64,000 nucleotides of DNA, from NCBI RefSeq assembly GCF_000819985.1, contig NZ_CDBZ01000205.1:39592-103591 (forward strand), read 5' to 3'. Under the pieces are notes generated by a model. That model made no database searches. It saw nothing but the letters and a program-made list of their open reading frames with translations, and was not told the origin of the DNA. Shown in pieces: positions 54,098 to 62,449 of this stretch. Both the position numbers and the translations under genes were made by a program. The number at the start of each line of letters is the position of its first letter. The stretch's first letter is position 1. This DNA is from Aeromonas media (lineage in GTDB: Bacteria > Pseudomonadota > Gammaproteobacteria > Enterobacterales > Aeromonadaceae).

Positions 54098-55339
54098 TCA
54101 AGTGGTTGTCTTATGGTCTCCGGCTCCCTCCCTGCGTTGTCGTTTGGATTCATACATGGCACCGTCGGCGAATTGCAACAGGGCTTCTGCCGTCCCCCCC
54201 TGTTCGGGGTAGAGGGCGGAGCCGACGCTCACCCCTATCTGCAGATGGTGGCCATCGCTCAAGACCACAGGAGTGGTCATCGCCTGCTGGATCCGCATCA
54301 TCACCTCGCGCACCTCACTCTCCTGATGCACCGGAGAGAGCAGGATGACAAATTCATCCCCTCCCAATCGACACACCAGATCCATGGGCCTGAGCTGATG
54401 CTGCACCCGCCGCGCCAGCGCGATGAGCACCTCGTCACCTATGGCATGGCCCAGGTTGTCATTGATCTGCTTGAAGCGGTCACAATCCAGATAGAGCAGG
54501 GCAAACCGCTCATGCCGGGTGTGTCCTGCCTGGATGGCTTGCTCCAGCCGCGCCTCGAACAGCGCCCGGTTGGGCAGACCGATGAGAGGGTCATGGGTTG
54601 CCTGGTGCAGCAGGCTGGCATTCTCCCGCTTCTGGTGAGCCTGCCAGGCCTCCAGCTCGTCGAGCAGGGAATTGAAGTCTTCCCCGAGCGCGTGCAGTTC
54701 GGCGATGTTGGCCGCCGGTACTCGCTGCTTGAGGGCGCGCTGGCGGCTGACGTTATAGGCAACCTCGGTCAGGGCCTTGAGGGGGGCCGTGATGGATCGC
54801 TGCATCCGGCGCGCCACATAGAGCGCCCCCAGGATGCTGAGCAACAGGCACACCAGGGTCGCCATCAGGGTCTGCAAGAGAAAGCGCAGCAGGTATTGTC
54901 CGTGACCGACCAGGTGGACCCGGGCTATCTCCTTGTTCTCCCGCACCATGGAGAGCTCCACCGGCCCCGGCAGGATCAAGCGGGCCAACTGCTGTTCCAG
55001 GCTGGTCCAGGGGGTCGTGATGTCCCGCCGCCAGCTCGCCAGCACCTGACCGTCGGGCAGCAGAATACTGGCGCTGGCGATGTCCTCCCGGGAGGTGATG
55101 GTCTCCAGGGCATCCTTGGCCGCATCCTTGTCATCGAACACCACGGCCGCCTCCGTGGTGTAGCTGATGGCACGCGCCACCAACTTGAGGTTGTGATCCG
55201 CATAGAGACGCAGGGCCAGCAGCGCCGTGATGGTCAGGAAGAGGCCCGCCATGCAGACGGCGGTCAGGGAGATCATCATGTGGGTACGCCCCAGGCTCTG
55301 TCGCAGCGTGAGTCGAGGGTTTGCGTGATTGATTGTCAT
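54098..55339 (-). CDS. yfiN: Membrane diguanylate cyclase YfiN (TpbB/DgcN)
   Basis: 413 residues: TM1 about 22-46, periplasmic CHASE8-like domain to 150, TM2 about 151-175, HAMP-like linker to about 230, GGDEF domain 240-400. The active-site GGDEF is at 326-330, and an RxxD inhibitory site (317-320) sits the required five residues before it, so both synthesis and product inhibition of cyclic di-GMP are predicted. It overlaps yfiR by 4 nt. It is held inactive by periplasmic YfiR. Confidence 0.92.
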   Translation of the reverse strand: MTINHANPRLTLRQSLGRTHMMISLTAVCMAGLFLTITALLALRLYADHNLKLVARAISYTTEAAVVFDDKDAAKDALETITSREDIASASILLPDGQVLASWRRDITTPWTSLEQQLARLILPGPVELSMVRENKEIARVHLVGHGQYLLRFLLQTLMATLVCLLLSILGALYVARRMQRSITAPLKALTEVAYNVSRQRALKQRVPAANIAELHALGEDFNSLLDELEAWQAHQKRENASLLHQATHDPLIGLPNRALFEARLEQAIQAGHTRHERFALLYLDCDRFKQINDNLGHAIGDEVLIALARRVQHQLRPMDLVCRLGGDEFVILLSPVHQESEVREVMMRIQQAMTTPVVLSDGHHLQIGVSVGSALYPEQGGTAEALLQFADGAMYESKRQRREGAGDHKTTT

Positions 55340-55881
55340 CGCGCGTCCTCATCCGCCCTGGCGAGCTTCAGTACGGCCGGGTGCACCCGCACGCCGCTGC
55401 GGGCCAGTGCATCCAGGTTGACCCGAAAGCGCACCCGCTCCCCTGCCTGCAGACAGAACACCGCATCGGCGATGCACTCGCGGCTCTGCTCGCTGATGCT
55501 GAGGATGGCGTGACCATGCAGACGCTCGAACAGGGCTAGGCGTTGCTCTGGGGTCAGCACTCCCAGATAGATCACATCGCAGCGCCGAAACAACGCCTCG
55601 TCGTCGAGCTCGTAGCGATGCACATCGACCGGGCGGCCATTGGCCTGTTGTCTGATGGTCAGCAGCGACGCCGCATATGCTGTGGGCGCGGCGACACAGA
55701 GCCGCAGTGTGGCAGGCTCGCTGGGCCAACGGGTGTAGCTGAGGATATCGAGCACGGTTTGACGCACCATGTCGCTGCGGATCTCGGCCGAGGTCGCGGC
55801 CACCGCCACGTTGGCCAGTGCCAGCATGCAACACAGTGGCAGCAACCACATGGAAATCCGGATGAAACAAAACAACTGCAT
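55336..55881 (-). CDS. yfiR: Periplasmic repressor YfiR (DUF4154)
   Basis: 181 residues with a signal peptide ending near residue 29 (MLALANVAVAA). Four cysteines at 62, 101, 136 and 143 have spacings of 39 and 7, the same spacing as the two disulfides of Pseudomonas YfiR (C71-C110 and C145-C152, recalled). YfiR binds the YfiN periplasmic domain and is redox-responsive. ATG at 55881 precedes the signal peptide; the longer frame is not needed. First gene of the operon. Confidence 0.88.
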   Translation of the reverse strand: MQLFCFIRISMWLLPLCCMLALANVAVAATSAEIRSDMVRQTVLDILSYTRWPSEPATLRLCVAAPTAYAASLLTIRQQANGRPVDVHRYELDDEALFRRCDVIYLGVLTPEQRLALFERLHGHAILSISEQSRECIADAVFCLQAGERVRFRVNLDALARSGVRVHPAVLKLARADEDAR

Positions 55882-56079
55882 GATGCCCGCGCTTAAATCC
55901 ACGTCGGTACCGGGATGGGCCGACGCCCATGAAGGGAGTGCCAGAGAGGAGTCGCACCGAGCTTACCAGCCGCGCGGCGGCTCCCCATCCGGACACACAC
56001 CGGCTGCGTCATCTGGCGTCGCAGCGATGGCGACCGCCCACTCCAGGAGGGGCGTCCTGGGTGCACACCGCCTTCGGAG

Positions 56080-57627
56080 TTACTTTTTACCAATCCCGTA
56101 TTCGCGCAGCTTGTTGGCGATGGCGGTGTGGGAGACCCCGAGCCGCTTGGCCAGTTGGCGGGTAGAGGGGAAGGCCGGGTAGAGCCGCTCCAGCAGCCGG
56201 CTCTCGAAACGCTTCACCGCCTCGTCGAGCCCCCCTTCGAACCACTCGTCGATGAGCGGCATGGCATCGGCCGCCACCGGCAGATCCACGTGTTCGGGGC
56301 CGAGTTCGTCCCCTTCCAGCAGGGTCATGGCCCGGTAGAGGCAGTTGCGCAGCTGGCGCACGTTGCCGGGCCAGCGGTAGGCGGTCAGGTATTCTGCCAT
56401 GTTGCGGGTAAAGCGCGGGCGCGGGCGCTGCAACTCGATCGCGAAGCGGGAAACGAACTGCTGGGCCAGCGCCATGATGTCCGCCTTGCGCTCACGCAGG
56501 GGGGGCAGCGCCAGACTCAGCACATTGAGGCGGTAGTAGAGATCTTCCCGGAACTTGCCTTCGTGCACCAGATCCAGCAACTGCTTCTGAGTGGTGCAGA
56601 TGAAGCGCACGTTGACCCTCACCTCCTGCTCGTCCCCGACCCGGCGAAAGACCCCGTCTTGCAGCACCCGCAGGAACTTGGTCTGCAGATGGGGTGACAT
56701 GTCGCCTATCTCGTCCAGCATCAGGGTGCCGCCGCTCGCCAGCTCCAGCACCCCGCGCTTGCCCTCGGTGTTGTTGCCAAAGGCACCGGGAGCGTAGCCA
56801 AACAGCTCGCTCTCGGCCACGTTGTCCGGCATGGCGGCGCAGTTCAGGGCCATGAAGGGGTGGCTGGAGCGCAGGCTGGCGCCATGGCAGGCACGGGCCA
56901 GCAGCTCCTTGCCGGTGCCGGTCTCGCCGACGATGAGCAGGGGTGCATCCTGCATTGCGAGTTTCGCGGCCTGGGCCAGCACCTCTTTCATCTTCTGGCT
57001 CTCGGCCTGCAGGTGTTCGAAGCCTCCCACCTCCACCGCATGGAGCGCGCTGAAGTGCATGCCGACCCGGCGGGCGGATTTGAGCACCACCACGGCGCCG
57101 GCCAGGGCTTGCTTCCCCTTCTCTTCTGCCACGAACAGCGGCATCAGATCGCCGAGGTACTCCTCACCGCCGAGGCTGAGTTTGCAGGTCTGGGGCTTGA
57201 TCTCGCTCGCCTCCAGCCAGCGGGCGAAGGAGAAACCCTTGACCAGGGATGCGAGCGCCACCCCGCGCACCTCTTCCGGCGGCAGCGCCAGGGTAGTGAG
57301 GGCGGCCTGGTTGGCCTGGGTCACACGTCCCTTGCTGTCGAGGGAGAAGACCAGATCCGGCAGCGCCTTGAGCAGGGCCTCTATCTCGTGATGCTCTCGC
57401 TCGGAGGGCATGTAGGGGATGGTCTTGACGTCATAGACGCCGGGAATGCGGCGGATCTCCGGCATCAGATGCTGGAAATCGCGAAACTCCAGCTCGGGGA
57501 AATTGAGATAGATGATGCCTGAGGTATCGATTTCGATGCCGCGCAGATCGATGTTGTGCTCCACCAGTCGGTCGAGCAGTTCCCGGGTCAGGCCCAGACG
57601 GTCTTCACAGCTGACTTCAAGACGCAT
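56080..57627 (-). CDS. tyrR: Aromatic amino acid regulator TyrR
   Basis: 515 residues (E. coli 513): ACT domain 1-75, PAS 80-185, AAA+ domain about 205-430 (Walker A GETGTGKE, LMLDEIGDM) and a C-terminal Fis-like HTH (RQLAKRLGVSHTAIANKL). It binds TGTAAA-N6-TTTACA boxes with Tyr, Phe or Trp. The loop that would carry the sigma-54 contact GAFTGA reads GAFGNN, intermediate between canonical activators and E. coli TyrR, in which the loop is missing. ATG at 57627 matches the MRLEV start. It lies downstream of phhAB. Confidence 0.93.
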   Translation of the reverse strand: MRLEVSCEDRLGLTRELLDRLVEHNIDLRGIEIDTSGIIYLNFPELEFRDFQHLMPEIRRIPGVYDVKTIPYMPSEREHHEIEALLKALPDLVFSLDSKGRVTQANQAALTTLALPPEEVRGVALASLVKGFSFARWLEASEIKPQTCKLSLGGEEYLGDLMPLFVAEEKGKQALAGAVVVLKSARRVGMHFSALHAVEVGGFEHLQAESQKMKEVLAQAAKLAMQDAPLLIVGETGTGKELLARACHGASLRSSHPFMALNCAAMPDNVAESELFGYAPGAFGNNTEGKRGVLELASGGTLMLDEIGDMSPHLQTKFLRVLQDGVFRRVGDEQEVRVNVRFICTTQKQLLDLVHEGKFREDLYYRLNVLSLALPPLRERKADIMALAQQFVSRFAIELQRPRPRFTRNMAEYLTAYRWPGNVRQLRNCLYRAMTLLEGDELGPEHVDLPVAADAMPLIDEWFEGGLDEAVKRFESRLLERLYPAFPSTRQLAKRLGVSHTAIANKLREYGIGKK

Positions 57628-57705
57628 TCGGAACACACTTCCTAGCTAACATTCTGAATAGCCGGATGATACAGACTCGATCCCGCCAGTGCGAGCGCTC
57701 CCCCA

Positions 57706-57744
57706 TAAAAATGCGGGCCTGCCCCGTTTTCACCGGGCAGGCCC
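57706..57744 (-). terminator. Terminator between phhB and tyrR
   Basis: GGGCCTGCCC (57715-57724) and GGGCAGGCCC (57735-57744) form a 10-bp stem, followed on the minus strand by GCATTTTTAT, 24 nt past the phhB stop. Confidence 0.8.
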
Positions 57745-57767
57745 TGTTGCTTCGCGTCAAGCCGCGG

Positions 57768-58106
57768 TTACTTCATCAGCTCGTCGGTGCGTGCTGCCAT
57801 GATGAAGTCGTTGCGATGTAACCCTCCTATCTTGTGGGTCCACCAGCTCACTGTCACCTTGCCCCACTCGGTCAGGATCGCCGGGTGGTGGAACTCGGCC
57901 TCCGCCAGCTCCCCCAACCGGTTGGTGAAGGCCAGCGCCTCCTTGAAGTTGCGAAAGGCAAATTCGCGCCTCAGTTGCAGCTCGCCGTTCACCACCAGGG
58001 GCTGCCAGTCGGGGATGGCGTGCATCAGCTCGCTTAGCTCCTGCTCGGTCACCCTGGGGGCATCGGCGCGGCACGCTTCGCACCGTTGGGTTGCCAGTTC
58101 AGACAT
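57768..58106 (-). CDS. phhB: Pterin-4a-carbinolamine dehydratase PhhB
   Basis: 112 residues, usual length for the family. The conserved [20 protein letters not shown] and HHP...W..V.V.WWTH signature ([19 protein letters not shown] region) contains the catalytic histidines. It dehydrates 4a-hydroxytetrahydropterin produced by PhhA, recycling the cofactor. A CEAC pair near the N-terminus is also common in relatives. It starts 48 nt after the phhA stop, in one transcript. Confidence 0.94.
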   Translation of the reverse strand: MSELATQRCEACRADAPRVTEQELSELMHAIPDWQPLVVNGELQLRREFAFRNFKEALAFTNRLGELAEAEFHHPAILTEWGKVTVSWWTHKIGGLHRNDFIMAARTDELMK

Positions 58107-58154
58107 TCGGGACTCCTTTCATCAATCATGTTGTGGAATGGGTTGAAAACGGGT

Positions 58155-58949
58155 TCAGCTCGCCTGCCGGCCAGGGGCCGGGGCAAAACGGGGCGGACGC
58201 AAGCCGAGGCGACGGGCCTCGGCCACCGCAGCCATGATCTCCTGTGGCCCCAGACGGTAGAGACACGCCAGGTTCGGCAACACGAAATAAGTGGGCTGCA
58301 TGATGTCGATGCGATAAGGGGTGCGCAGCACCTCCAGCAGATCAAAAGGTTGCAGCACCGGCTGCCCGGAAAGCGCATAGGCGGTCTCGCCGATGGAGGA
58401 GAGGATGCCGCCGCCGTAGATGCGCAGGTCATCGCCCTCCTGCACCAGCCCGAACTCCACCGTGAACCAGTAGAGCCGCGCCAGATAGACCCGATCCTCC
58501 TTGCTGGCGTTGAGCCCGAGCTGGCCATAGAGGTGGGTGAAGTGGGCAAAAGCGGGGTTGGTCAGCATGGCGCAGTGGCCGAAGATCTCGTGGAAGATGT
58601 CAGGCTCCTGCAGGTAGTCGAGCTCGTCCCGGCGGCGGATGAAGGTGGCCACCGGAAACTGGCGATCAGCGAGCAGGGCGAAGAAGCGATCGAAGGAGAT
58701 GAGCGCGGGCACGGCGGCCACCGACCAGCCGGTGGTGGGGGTCAGGGCGGCGTTGATCTCCCCCAGTTGCGGGATGCGATCCCGAGGCAGTGCGAGCCGA
58801 GCCAGCCCCGCCCGGTATGCGTCGCAGGCCTTGCCCTCGAGCGCCGCGAGCTGGCGCGCGATCAGGATCTGCCAGGTCCCCTGCTCTTCCTCCGAGTAGT
58901 GGATGACGCCCTGCTCGTCCGGTTGGTGTGCTGTGTAGCTACTTGCCAT
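58155..58949 (-). CDS. phhA: Phenylalanine 4-hydroxylase PhhA
   Basis: 264 residues, single catalytic domain as in other bacterial enzymes. Iron ligands are His120 and His125 (DIFHEIFGHCAML) and Glu165 (WFTVEFGL). It converts phenylalanine to tyrosine using tetrahydropterin. ATG at 58949 is preferred over one four codons upstream, though both have weak ribosome sites. A TyrR-box-like sequence lies at 59063-59080 and tyrR follows phhB, so aromatic amino acid control is likely. Confidence 0.94.
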   Translation of the reverse strand: MASSYTAHQPDEQGVIHYSEEEQGTWQILIARQLAALEGKACDAYRAGLARLALPRDRIPQLGEINAALTPTTGWSVAAVPALISFDRFFALLADRQFPVATFIRRRDELDYLQEPDIFHEIFGHCAMLTNPAFAHFTHLYGQLGLNASKEDRVYLARLYWFTVEFGLVQEGDDLRIYGGGILSSIGETAYALSGQPVLQPFDLLEVLRTPYRIDIMQPTYFVLPNLACLYRLGPQEIMAAVAEARRLGLRPPRFAPAPGRQAS

Positions 58950-59022
58950 GATCCCTGCCATCTCCCGCCCCTAGAGGCTCCTTGTCGTTGCTCTTCAGGA
59001 TCACTGTAACGGCTTGCCCATC

Positions 59023-59051
59023 AAAAAAACAGCCGACCCCCAGGTCGGCTG
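59023..59051 (-). terminator. Terminator ending the psp-ycjXF transcript
   Basis: Minus strand CAGCCGACC/GGTCGGCTG (59051-59043 with 59038-59030), CCCA-type loop, then seven T residues. Confidence 0.9.
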
Positions 59052-59062
59052 CCTGCCACAGA

Positions 59063-59080
59063 TGTAAATAATTTGTGACA
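59063..59080. promoter_or_regulatory. Possible TyrR box upstream of phhA
   Basis: TGTAAA-N6-GTGACA matches TGTAAA-N6-TTTACA at 10 of 12 positions, 114 bp upstream of phhA. The psp terminator lies between it and phhA, which is an odd placement. Confidence 0.35.
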
Positions 59081-59169
59081 TCCAGATCTGCTTTCCCGGG
59101 GCGCTGTGGTGGCGCAAACGACCCGCACGGGGAGAGATCAGGCAGGCTGATCCCCGCCCTTGAATGGCA

Positions 59170-60201
59170 CTATGACTTGCGAAGATAGCCCGCCAGCTGG
59201 CCGACAAGCCGCTTGCGCAGCTCCCCGAGCCTGGGTTTCTCGTCCGCACACCAGGGCAGAGGGCGGCACGCCTCTATGGTGCGCAGCCCAAGGCGAGCGG
59301 TGAGCAGGCCGGCCCCCACCCCTTGCGCGGCGCGGGCGGAGAGCTTGGCGGTCAGCTCGGCCCCCAGCAAGTCCATCCCCACCTCGGTCACCAGCTCGGT
59401 GGCGCCGGCATAGAGCATGTTGCGAAACACCTGGCGGATGAGGCGAATGCGGCTCCAGTAGCCGAGCTCGATGGCGTAGACATCGGCGATGTCCTCGATC
59501 ATCCGCAGGTTGCGCCAGAGCATCAGCATCATGTCGACGGTGGCGAGCGGGCTCAGGGCCACCAGCACCGCGGCCTCCCCGGACCACTTGGCGACCCGGG
59601 CCTGGGCGAGTTTATCCCGCTCCCCCAGCACCAGCTGGCTATAGAGGGTCAGCACCTCCCGATCGCGGTGGCTCTCGTCGAGCTGGACCAGCCAGTTGTT
59701 ATATCCCTCCCGCCCCTTGTCGCCGCTCTTTTCGGCCAGGGCCTCGCAGAATGCCTGCCCCTGCCCCACCCCCTGATGGGCGAGCAGATCTTCGGCCCTT
59801 GAGCGCACATCCTGGCGCCGCTTGAGGGTGCGCAGCCGCAGCCACTCGCGCCCGACCACGCCGGCCGTGCCCACCGCCACCAGACCCGAAGCCAGCAGCC
59901 AGGCGCCGCCCCAGAGCGGGGTGGTGAGAAACTGGTCGTAGAGGAAGGCGCCAAACTGGCCCAGGGAGAGCAGACCGACCGCCCCCAACCCCCAGGCCAG
60001 CAGGCGATGACGACGGCGAGGCCTGACAGTGAGCGCGGGTTCGACCTCGGTGAGCTCGTCCAGCGCCTCGAGTCGTTCGAAGCTCTCCTCTTCCAGCCGC
60101 TGGGCCGGTGCCGGGGGCGGCGTCTCGCTCGCCACCGACAGGGTCGGCTCCAGGATCACCTTGCCTTGCAGCGGCACCGTCTGTGTTGTCTGATCGTTCA
60201 T
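59170..60201 (-). CDS. ycjF: YcjF-family inner-membrane protein (DUF697)
   Basis: 343 residues (E. coli 353). A proline/glutamate-rich cytoplasmic N-terminus is followed by two helices (about 66-86 and 97-116) and the DUF697 region (VDMMLMLWRNLRMIEDIADV, YAIELGYWSRIRLIRQV). It belongs to the Psp-associated set and is thought to work with YcjX at the membrane; the mechanism is unknown. It starts 30 nt after ycjX and is closed by a terminator. Confidence 0.9.
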   Translation of the reverse strand: MNDQTTQTVPLQGKVILEPTLSVASETPPPAPAQRLEEESFERLEALDELTEVEPALTVRPRRRHRLLAWGLGAVGLLSLGQFGAFLYDQFLTTPLWGGAWLLASGLVAVGTAGVVGREWLRLRTLKRRQDVRSRAEDLLAHQGVGQGQAFCEALAEKSGDKGREGYNNWLVQLDESHRDREVLTLYSQLVLGERDKLAQARVAKWSGEAAVLVALSPLATVDMMLMLWRNLRMIEDIADVYAIELGYWSRIRLIRQVFRNMLYAGATELVTEVGMDLLGAELTAKLSARAAQGVGAGLLTARLGLRTIEACRPLPWCADEKPRLGELRKRLVGQLAGYLRKS

Positions 60202-60231
60202 CTTGTTGTCTGCTCCTTGGTGCGGCGCCGG

Positions 60232-61638
60232 TTATTCGAGGTGATCCCCGAGCAAGAACTCCAGTGCCGCGTCCAGCCGGATATGGGGCAGCGCCTGATG
60301 GGCGCTCATGGGCATGGGGCGAAATGCCTGAAAATCGAAGCCCTGGGTGCTCCACCACTGAGCGGGTGGAATATGGGGTGGCACCTCCCCCGGGAAGAGC
60401 AAGAGCGGCTCCCCGGCCAGGCTGGTGCCGCGGATGGCCGGAAACTCGCGACCATTAGCGACCCCCTTGCCCACCTCGGTGGCCTTGATGGCGGCCAGCG
60501 CCAGGCATTCGGTCTCTATCCCCTCGAAGCGGGCCTGACCCCGGCCGCTGCTCACCAGATGCTGGAGCAGGGAGACCAGGGGCCCGTGCTGCTCCGGGGT
60601 GACGTGATCGGCCTTGCTCGCCACGAACAGCAGCTTGTCGATGCGCGGGGAGAACAGGCGGCGCCACCAGTTGCTCTTGCCATAGGCGAAGCTCTCCATG
60701 ATGCGGGCGATGGCCTGCTGCATGTCGCCAAAGCTGGCGGCCCCGGCGTTGAGGGGCGCCAGGCAGTCCACCAGCACTATCTGGCGATCGAAGCCCGCGA
60801 AGTGCTGCTCGTAGAAACCCTGCACCAGGTGCTGCTTGTACTGCTCGAAGCGCTGCTTGAAGGTGGCGTAGAGGGTGCCATCGGCGGGCTCCCGGGCTGG
60901 CTTGTCCCACACCCAGGGCACGAATTGCAGCAGCGGCGCCCCGGCATACTCCCCCGGCAGCACGAAACGGCCCGGCTGGATGAGATGCAGCCCGAGCTCC
61001 TGCTTGCAGGCGTGCAGATAGTCGGTGTAACGGGCCGCCAGCTCGCAGGCCGGCCGCTCCTCAAAGGCTTGCTCGGCCTGCCAGCCGCGGGTCAGCCAGT
61101 CGGCGGCCAGGGCCTGCAGCTCGGGGCGGCGCAACTGGGTTGCCACCTGCTCGCTCCACTGCTCGTAGCTCAGATCCAGCAGCGGCAAGTCCAGCAGCCA
61201 CTCGCCGGGGTAGTCCACCAGATCCACATAGAGGGTGGAGATCTCCCCCAGGTGCCGGCGCAAGGGGTGGCGGGTGCGGTAACGGATTTCCAGGCGCACC
61301 TCGGCCACCCCACGTGTCGGCTCTGGCCAATCGGGAGGGTCACCAAACAGGGCATCGAGGCCCCGCTCGTAGGGGAAGGTGGGGATGTGGGCGTTTTGCT
61401 GGGGAACCCGGCGGGCGCCGAGGATCCGCCCCTGACGATGGGCATCCCACAGGGGCAGACGGCCGTCGATGGCGGCGTGCTCCAGCTGGTTCACCAGCGC
61501 CGTGATGAAGGCGGTCTTGCCGCTGCGCGACAGGCCGGTGACCGCCAGCCGGATGTGGCGATCCCGAGCCCGGTTCACCACCTCAAAGGCCTTGTGCTGC
61601 AGCACAGACCATGACTGTTCGAGTTTGTTGCGTATCAA
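60232..61638 (-). CDS. ycjX: YcjX-family GTP-binding stress protein
   Basis: 468 residues from the TTG at 61638 (E. coli 465). P-loop GLSRSGKT lies in AVTGLSRSGKTAFITALVNQ near residue 35. LYVDLVDYPGEWLLDLP is the switch II-like segment, KADH the base-recognition motif, and RLDAALEFLLGD the family C-terminus. Cytoplasmic, induced with PspA. The TTG start fits homologue length, but the AGGAG site is 13 nt upstream; a GTG at 61692 would add 18 residues. It follows pspC by 75 nt. Confidence 0.9.
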   Translation of the reverse strand: MIRNKLEQSWSVLQHKAFEVVNRARDRHIRLAVTGLSRSGKTAFITALVNQLEHAAIDGRLPLWDAHRQGRILGARRVPQQNAHIPTFPYERGLDALFGDPPDWPEPTRGVAEVRLEIRYRTRHPLRRHLGEISTLYVDLVDYPGEWLLDLPLLDLSYEQWSEQVATQLRRPELQALAADWLTRGWQAEQAFEERPACELAARYTDYLHACKQELGLHLIQPGRFVLPGEYAGAPLLQFVPWVWDKPAREPADGTLYATFKQRFEQYKQHLVQGFYEQHFAGFDRQIVLVDCLAPLNAGAASFGDMQQAIARIMESFAYGKSNWWRRLFSPRIDKLLFVASKADHVTPEQHGPLVSLLQHLVSSGRGQARFEGIETECLALAAIKATEVGKGVANGREFPAIRGTSLAGEPLLLFPGEVPPHIPPAQWWSTQGFDFQAFRPMPMSAHQALPHIRLDAALEFLLGDHLE

Positions 61639-61713
61639 GGCGGGTCTATTTCTCCTGTCACAGCCGAACCATGGGGATAAGGGCCGGGCCACAGCCTCGC
61701 GCCCTTGCGGTAC

Positions 61714-62115
61714 TTACAGCTTGCTGAACTCGCGCTGCAGGGTGAACTCCTTGGAGGTCACCAGCTTCTCGAGACGCTGCACCCTTGGCTCGAGCGCGTC
61801 GAGCTCCTGGGCGATGCGACCGAGCGCCTGATGGGGAGTGACGCCGGCCTGCCAGCTGCGCGCCTTCATGCGCACCTCGCTAAAGTCCGCCTCCTGCTCC
61901 CCAAACAGGGTGACAGGTTTCTTGTCGAGCAGAAACCAGGCGGCGATGTAGGCGGTGAAGGTGATGAAACCGGCAAAGATGAGGCCGCTGATGGCCAGCA
62001 GCCGCACTATCCAGGTCTCCACTCCGAAGTAGTCGGCAAGGCCGGCGCAGACGCCGGCTATCTTGCCCTTCTGGGGATCCCGGTAGAGATTGCGAGAGTT
62101 ATTCGAAGCCCTCAT
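61714..62115 (-). CDS. pspC: Phage shock protein C
   Basis: 133 residues. PspC domain with NLYRDPQKGKIAGVCAGLAD and a single helix (about 38-62, IVRLLAISGLIFAGFITFTAYIA split across it), then a coiled cytoplasmic tail. It senses envelope stress with PspB and relieves PspA inhibition of PspF. ATG at 62115 is preceded by GGAGGAACAAGGT. The start overlaps the stop of the small linking ORF created by the pspB 3'-end duplication. Confidence 0.93.
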   Translation of the reverse strand: MRASNNSRNLYRDPQKGKIAGVCAGLADYFGVETWIVRLLAISGLIFAGFITFTAYIAAWFLLDKKPVTLFGEQEADFSEVRMKARSWQAGVTPHQALGRIAQELDALEPRVQRLEKLVTSKEFTLQREFSKL

Positions 62116-62213
62116 ACCTTGTTCCTCCAGCCCGGGGCCTCGGCATCCGGAATGAAACCCGGTGTACCGACCGACGCAGGCTGCATGTGATGGCAGCAAT
62201 GGATGGCATTCAT
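62112..62213 (-). CDS. 33-codon linking ORF made by duplication of the pspB 3' end
   Basis: The ATG at 62213 overlaps the pspB stop (ATGA) and the ORF's own TGA overlaps the pspC ATG. Its last 13 residues, IPDAEAPGWRNKV, copy the PspB C-terminus ILDAEVPGWRNRV. The middle (NAIHCCHHMQPASVG) is unrelated. It may only keep translational coupling between pspB and pspC; a functional peptide is not shown. Confidence 0.4.
   Translation of the reverse strand: MNAIHCCHHMQPASVGTPGFIPDAEAPGWRNKV
62113..62154 (-). repeat. 42-bp tandem repeat, pspC-proximal copy
   Basis: Matches 62211-62252 at 39 of 42 positions; the two copies are 98 bp apart. It carries the pspC ribosome site and start. Confidence 0.9.
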
Positions 62214-62446
62214 ACCCTGTTCCTCCAGCCCGGGACCTCGGCATCCAGAATGGATTCCAGGGCCCCGACTCTCTCCTGCATCTTCTCGGCACGGACCAAT
62301 AACCCCTGCAGCTGCTCCCGCTCATTGTCGGCGAGCCCCGCACCAATCCGGCCCTTGGCGCGATAGTGCAGCACCAGCCAGATGGGGGCCACTATGACCA
62401 TGAAGACGATGAGTGGCGTCGCCAATATCCCAAGAATGTCTTCCAT
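62210..62446 (-). CDS. pspB: Phage shock protein B
   Basis: 78 residues (E. coli 74). One N-terminal membrane helix (about 4-27, LGILATPLIVFMVIVAPIWL) and a cytoplasmic helix rich in charged residues (EREQLQGLLVRAEKMQERVGALE... region), the PspB plan. Inner-membrane partner of PspC. It starts 3 nt after the pspA stop. Its 3' end is one copy of the 42-bp repeat. Confidence 0.93.
   Translation of the reverse strand: MEDILGILATPLIVFMVIVAPIWLVLHYRAKGRIGAGLADNEREQLQGLLVRAEKMQERVGALESILDAEVPGWRNRV
62211..62252 (-). repeat. 42-bp tandem repeat, pspB-internal copy
   Basis: The original copy, encoding DAEVPGWRNRV and the pspB stop. Confidence 0.9.
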
Positions 62447-62449
62447 TCA

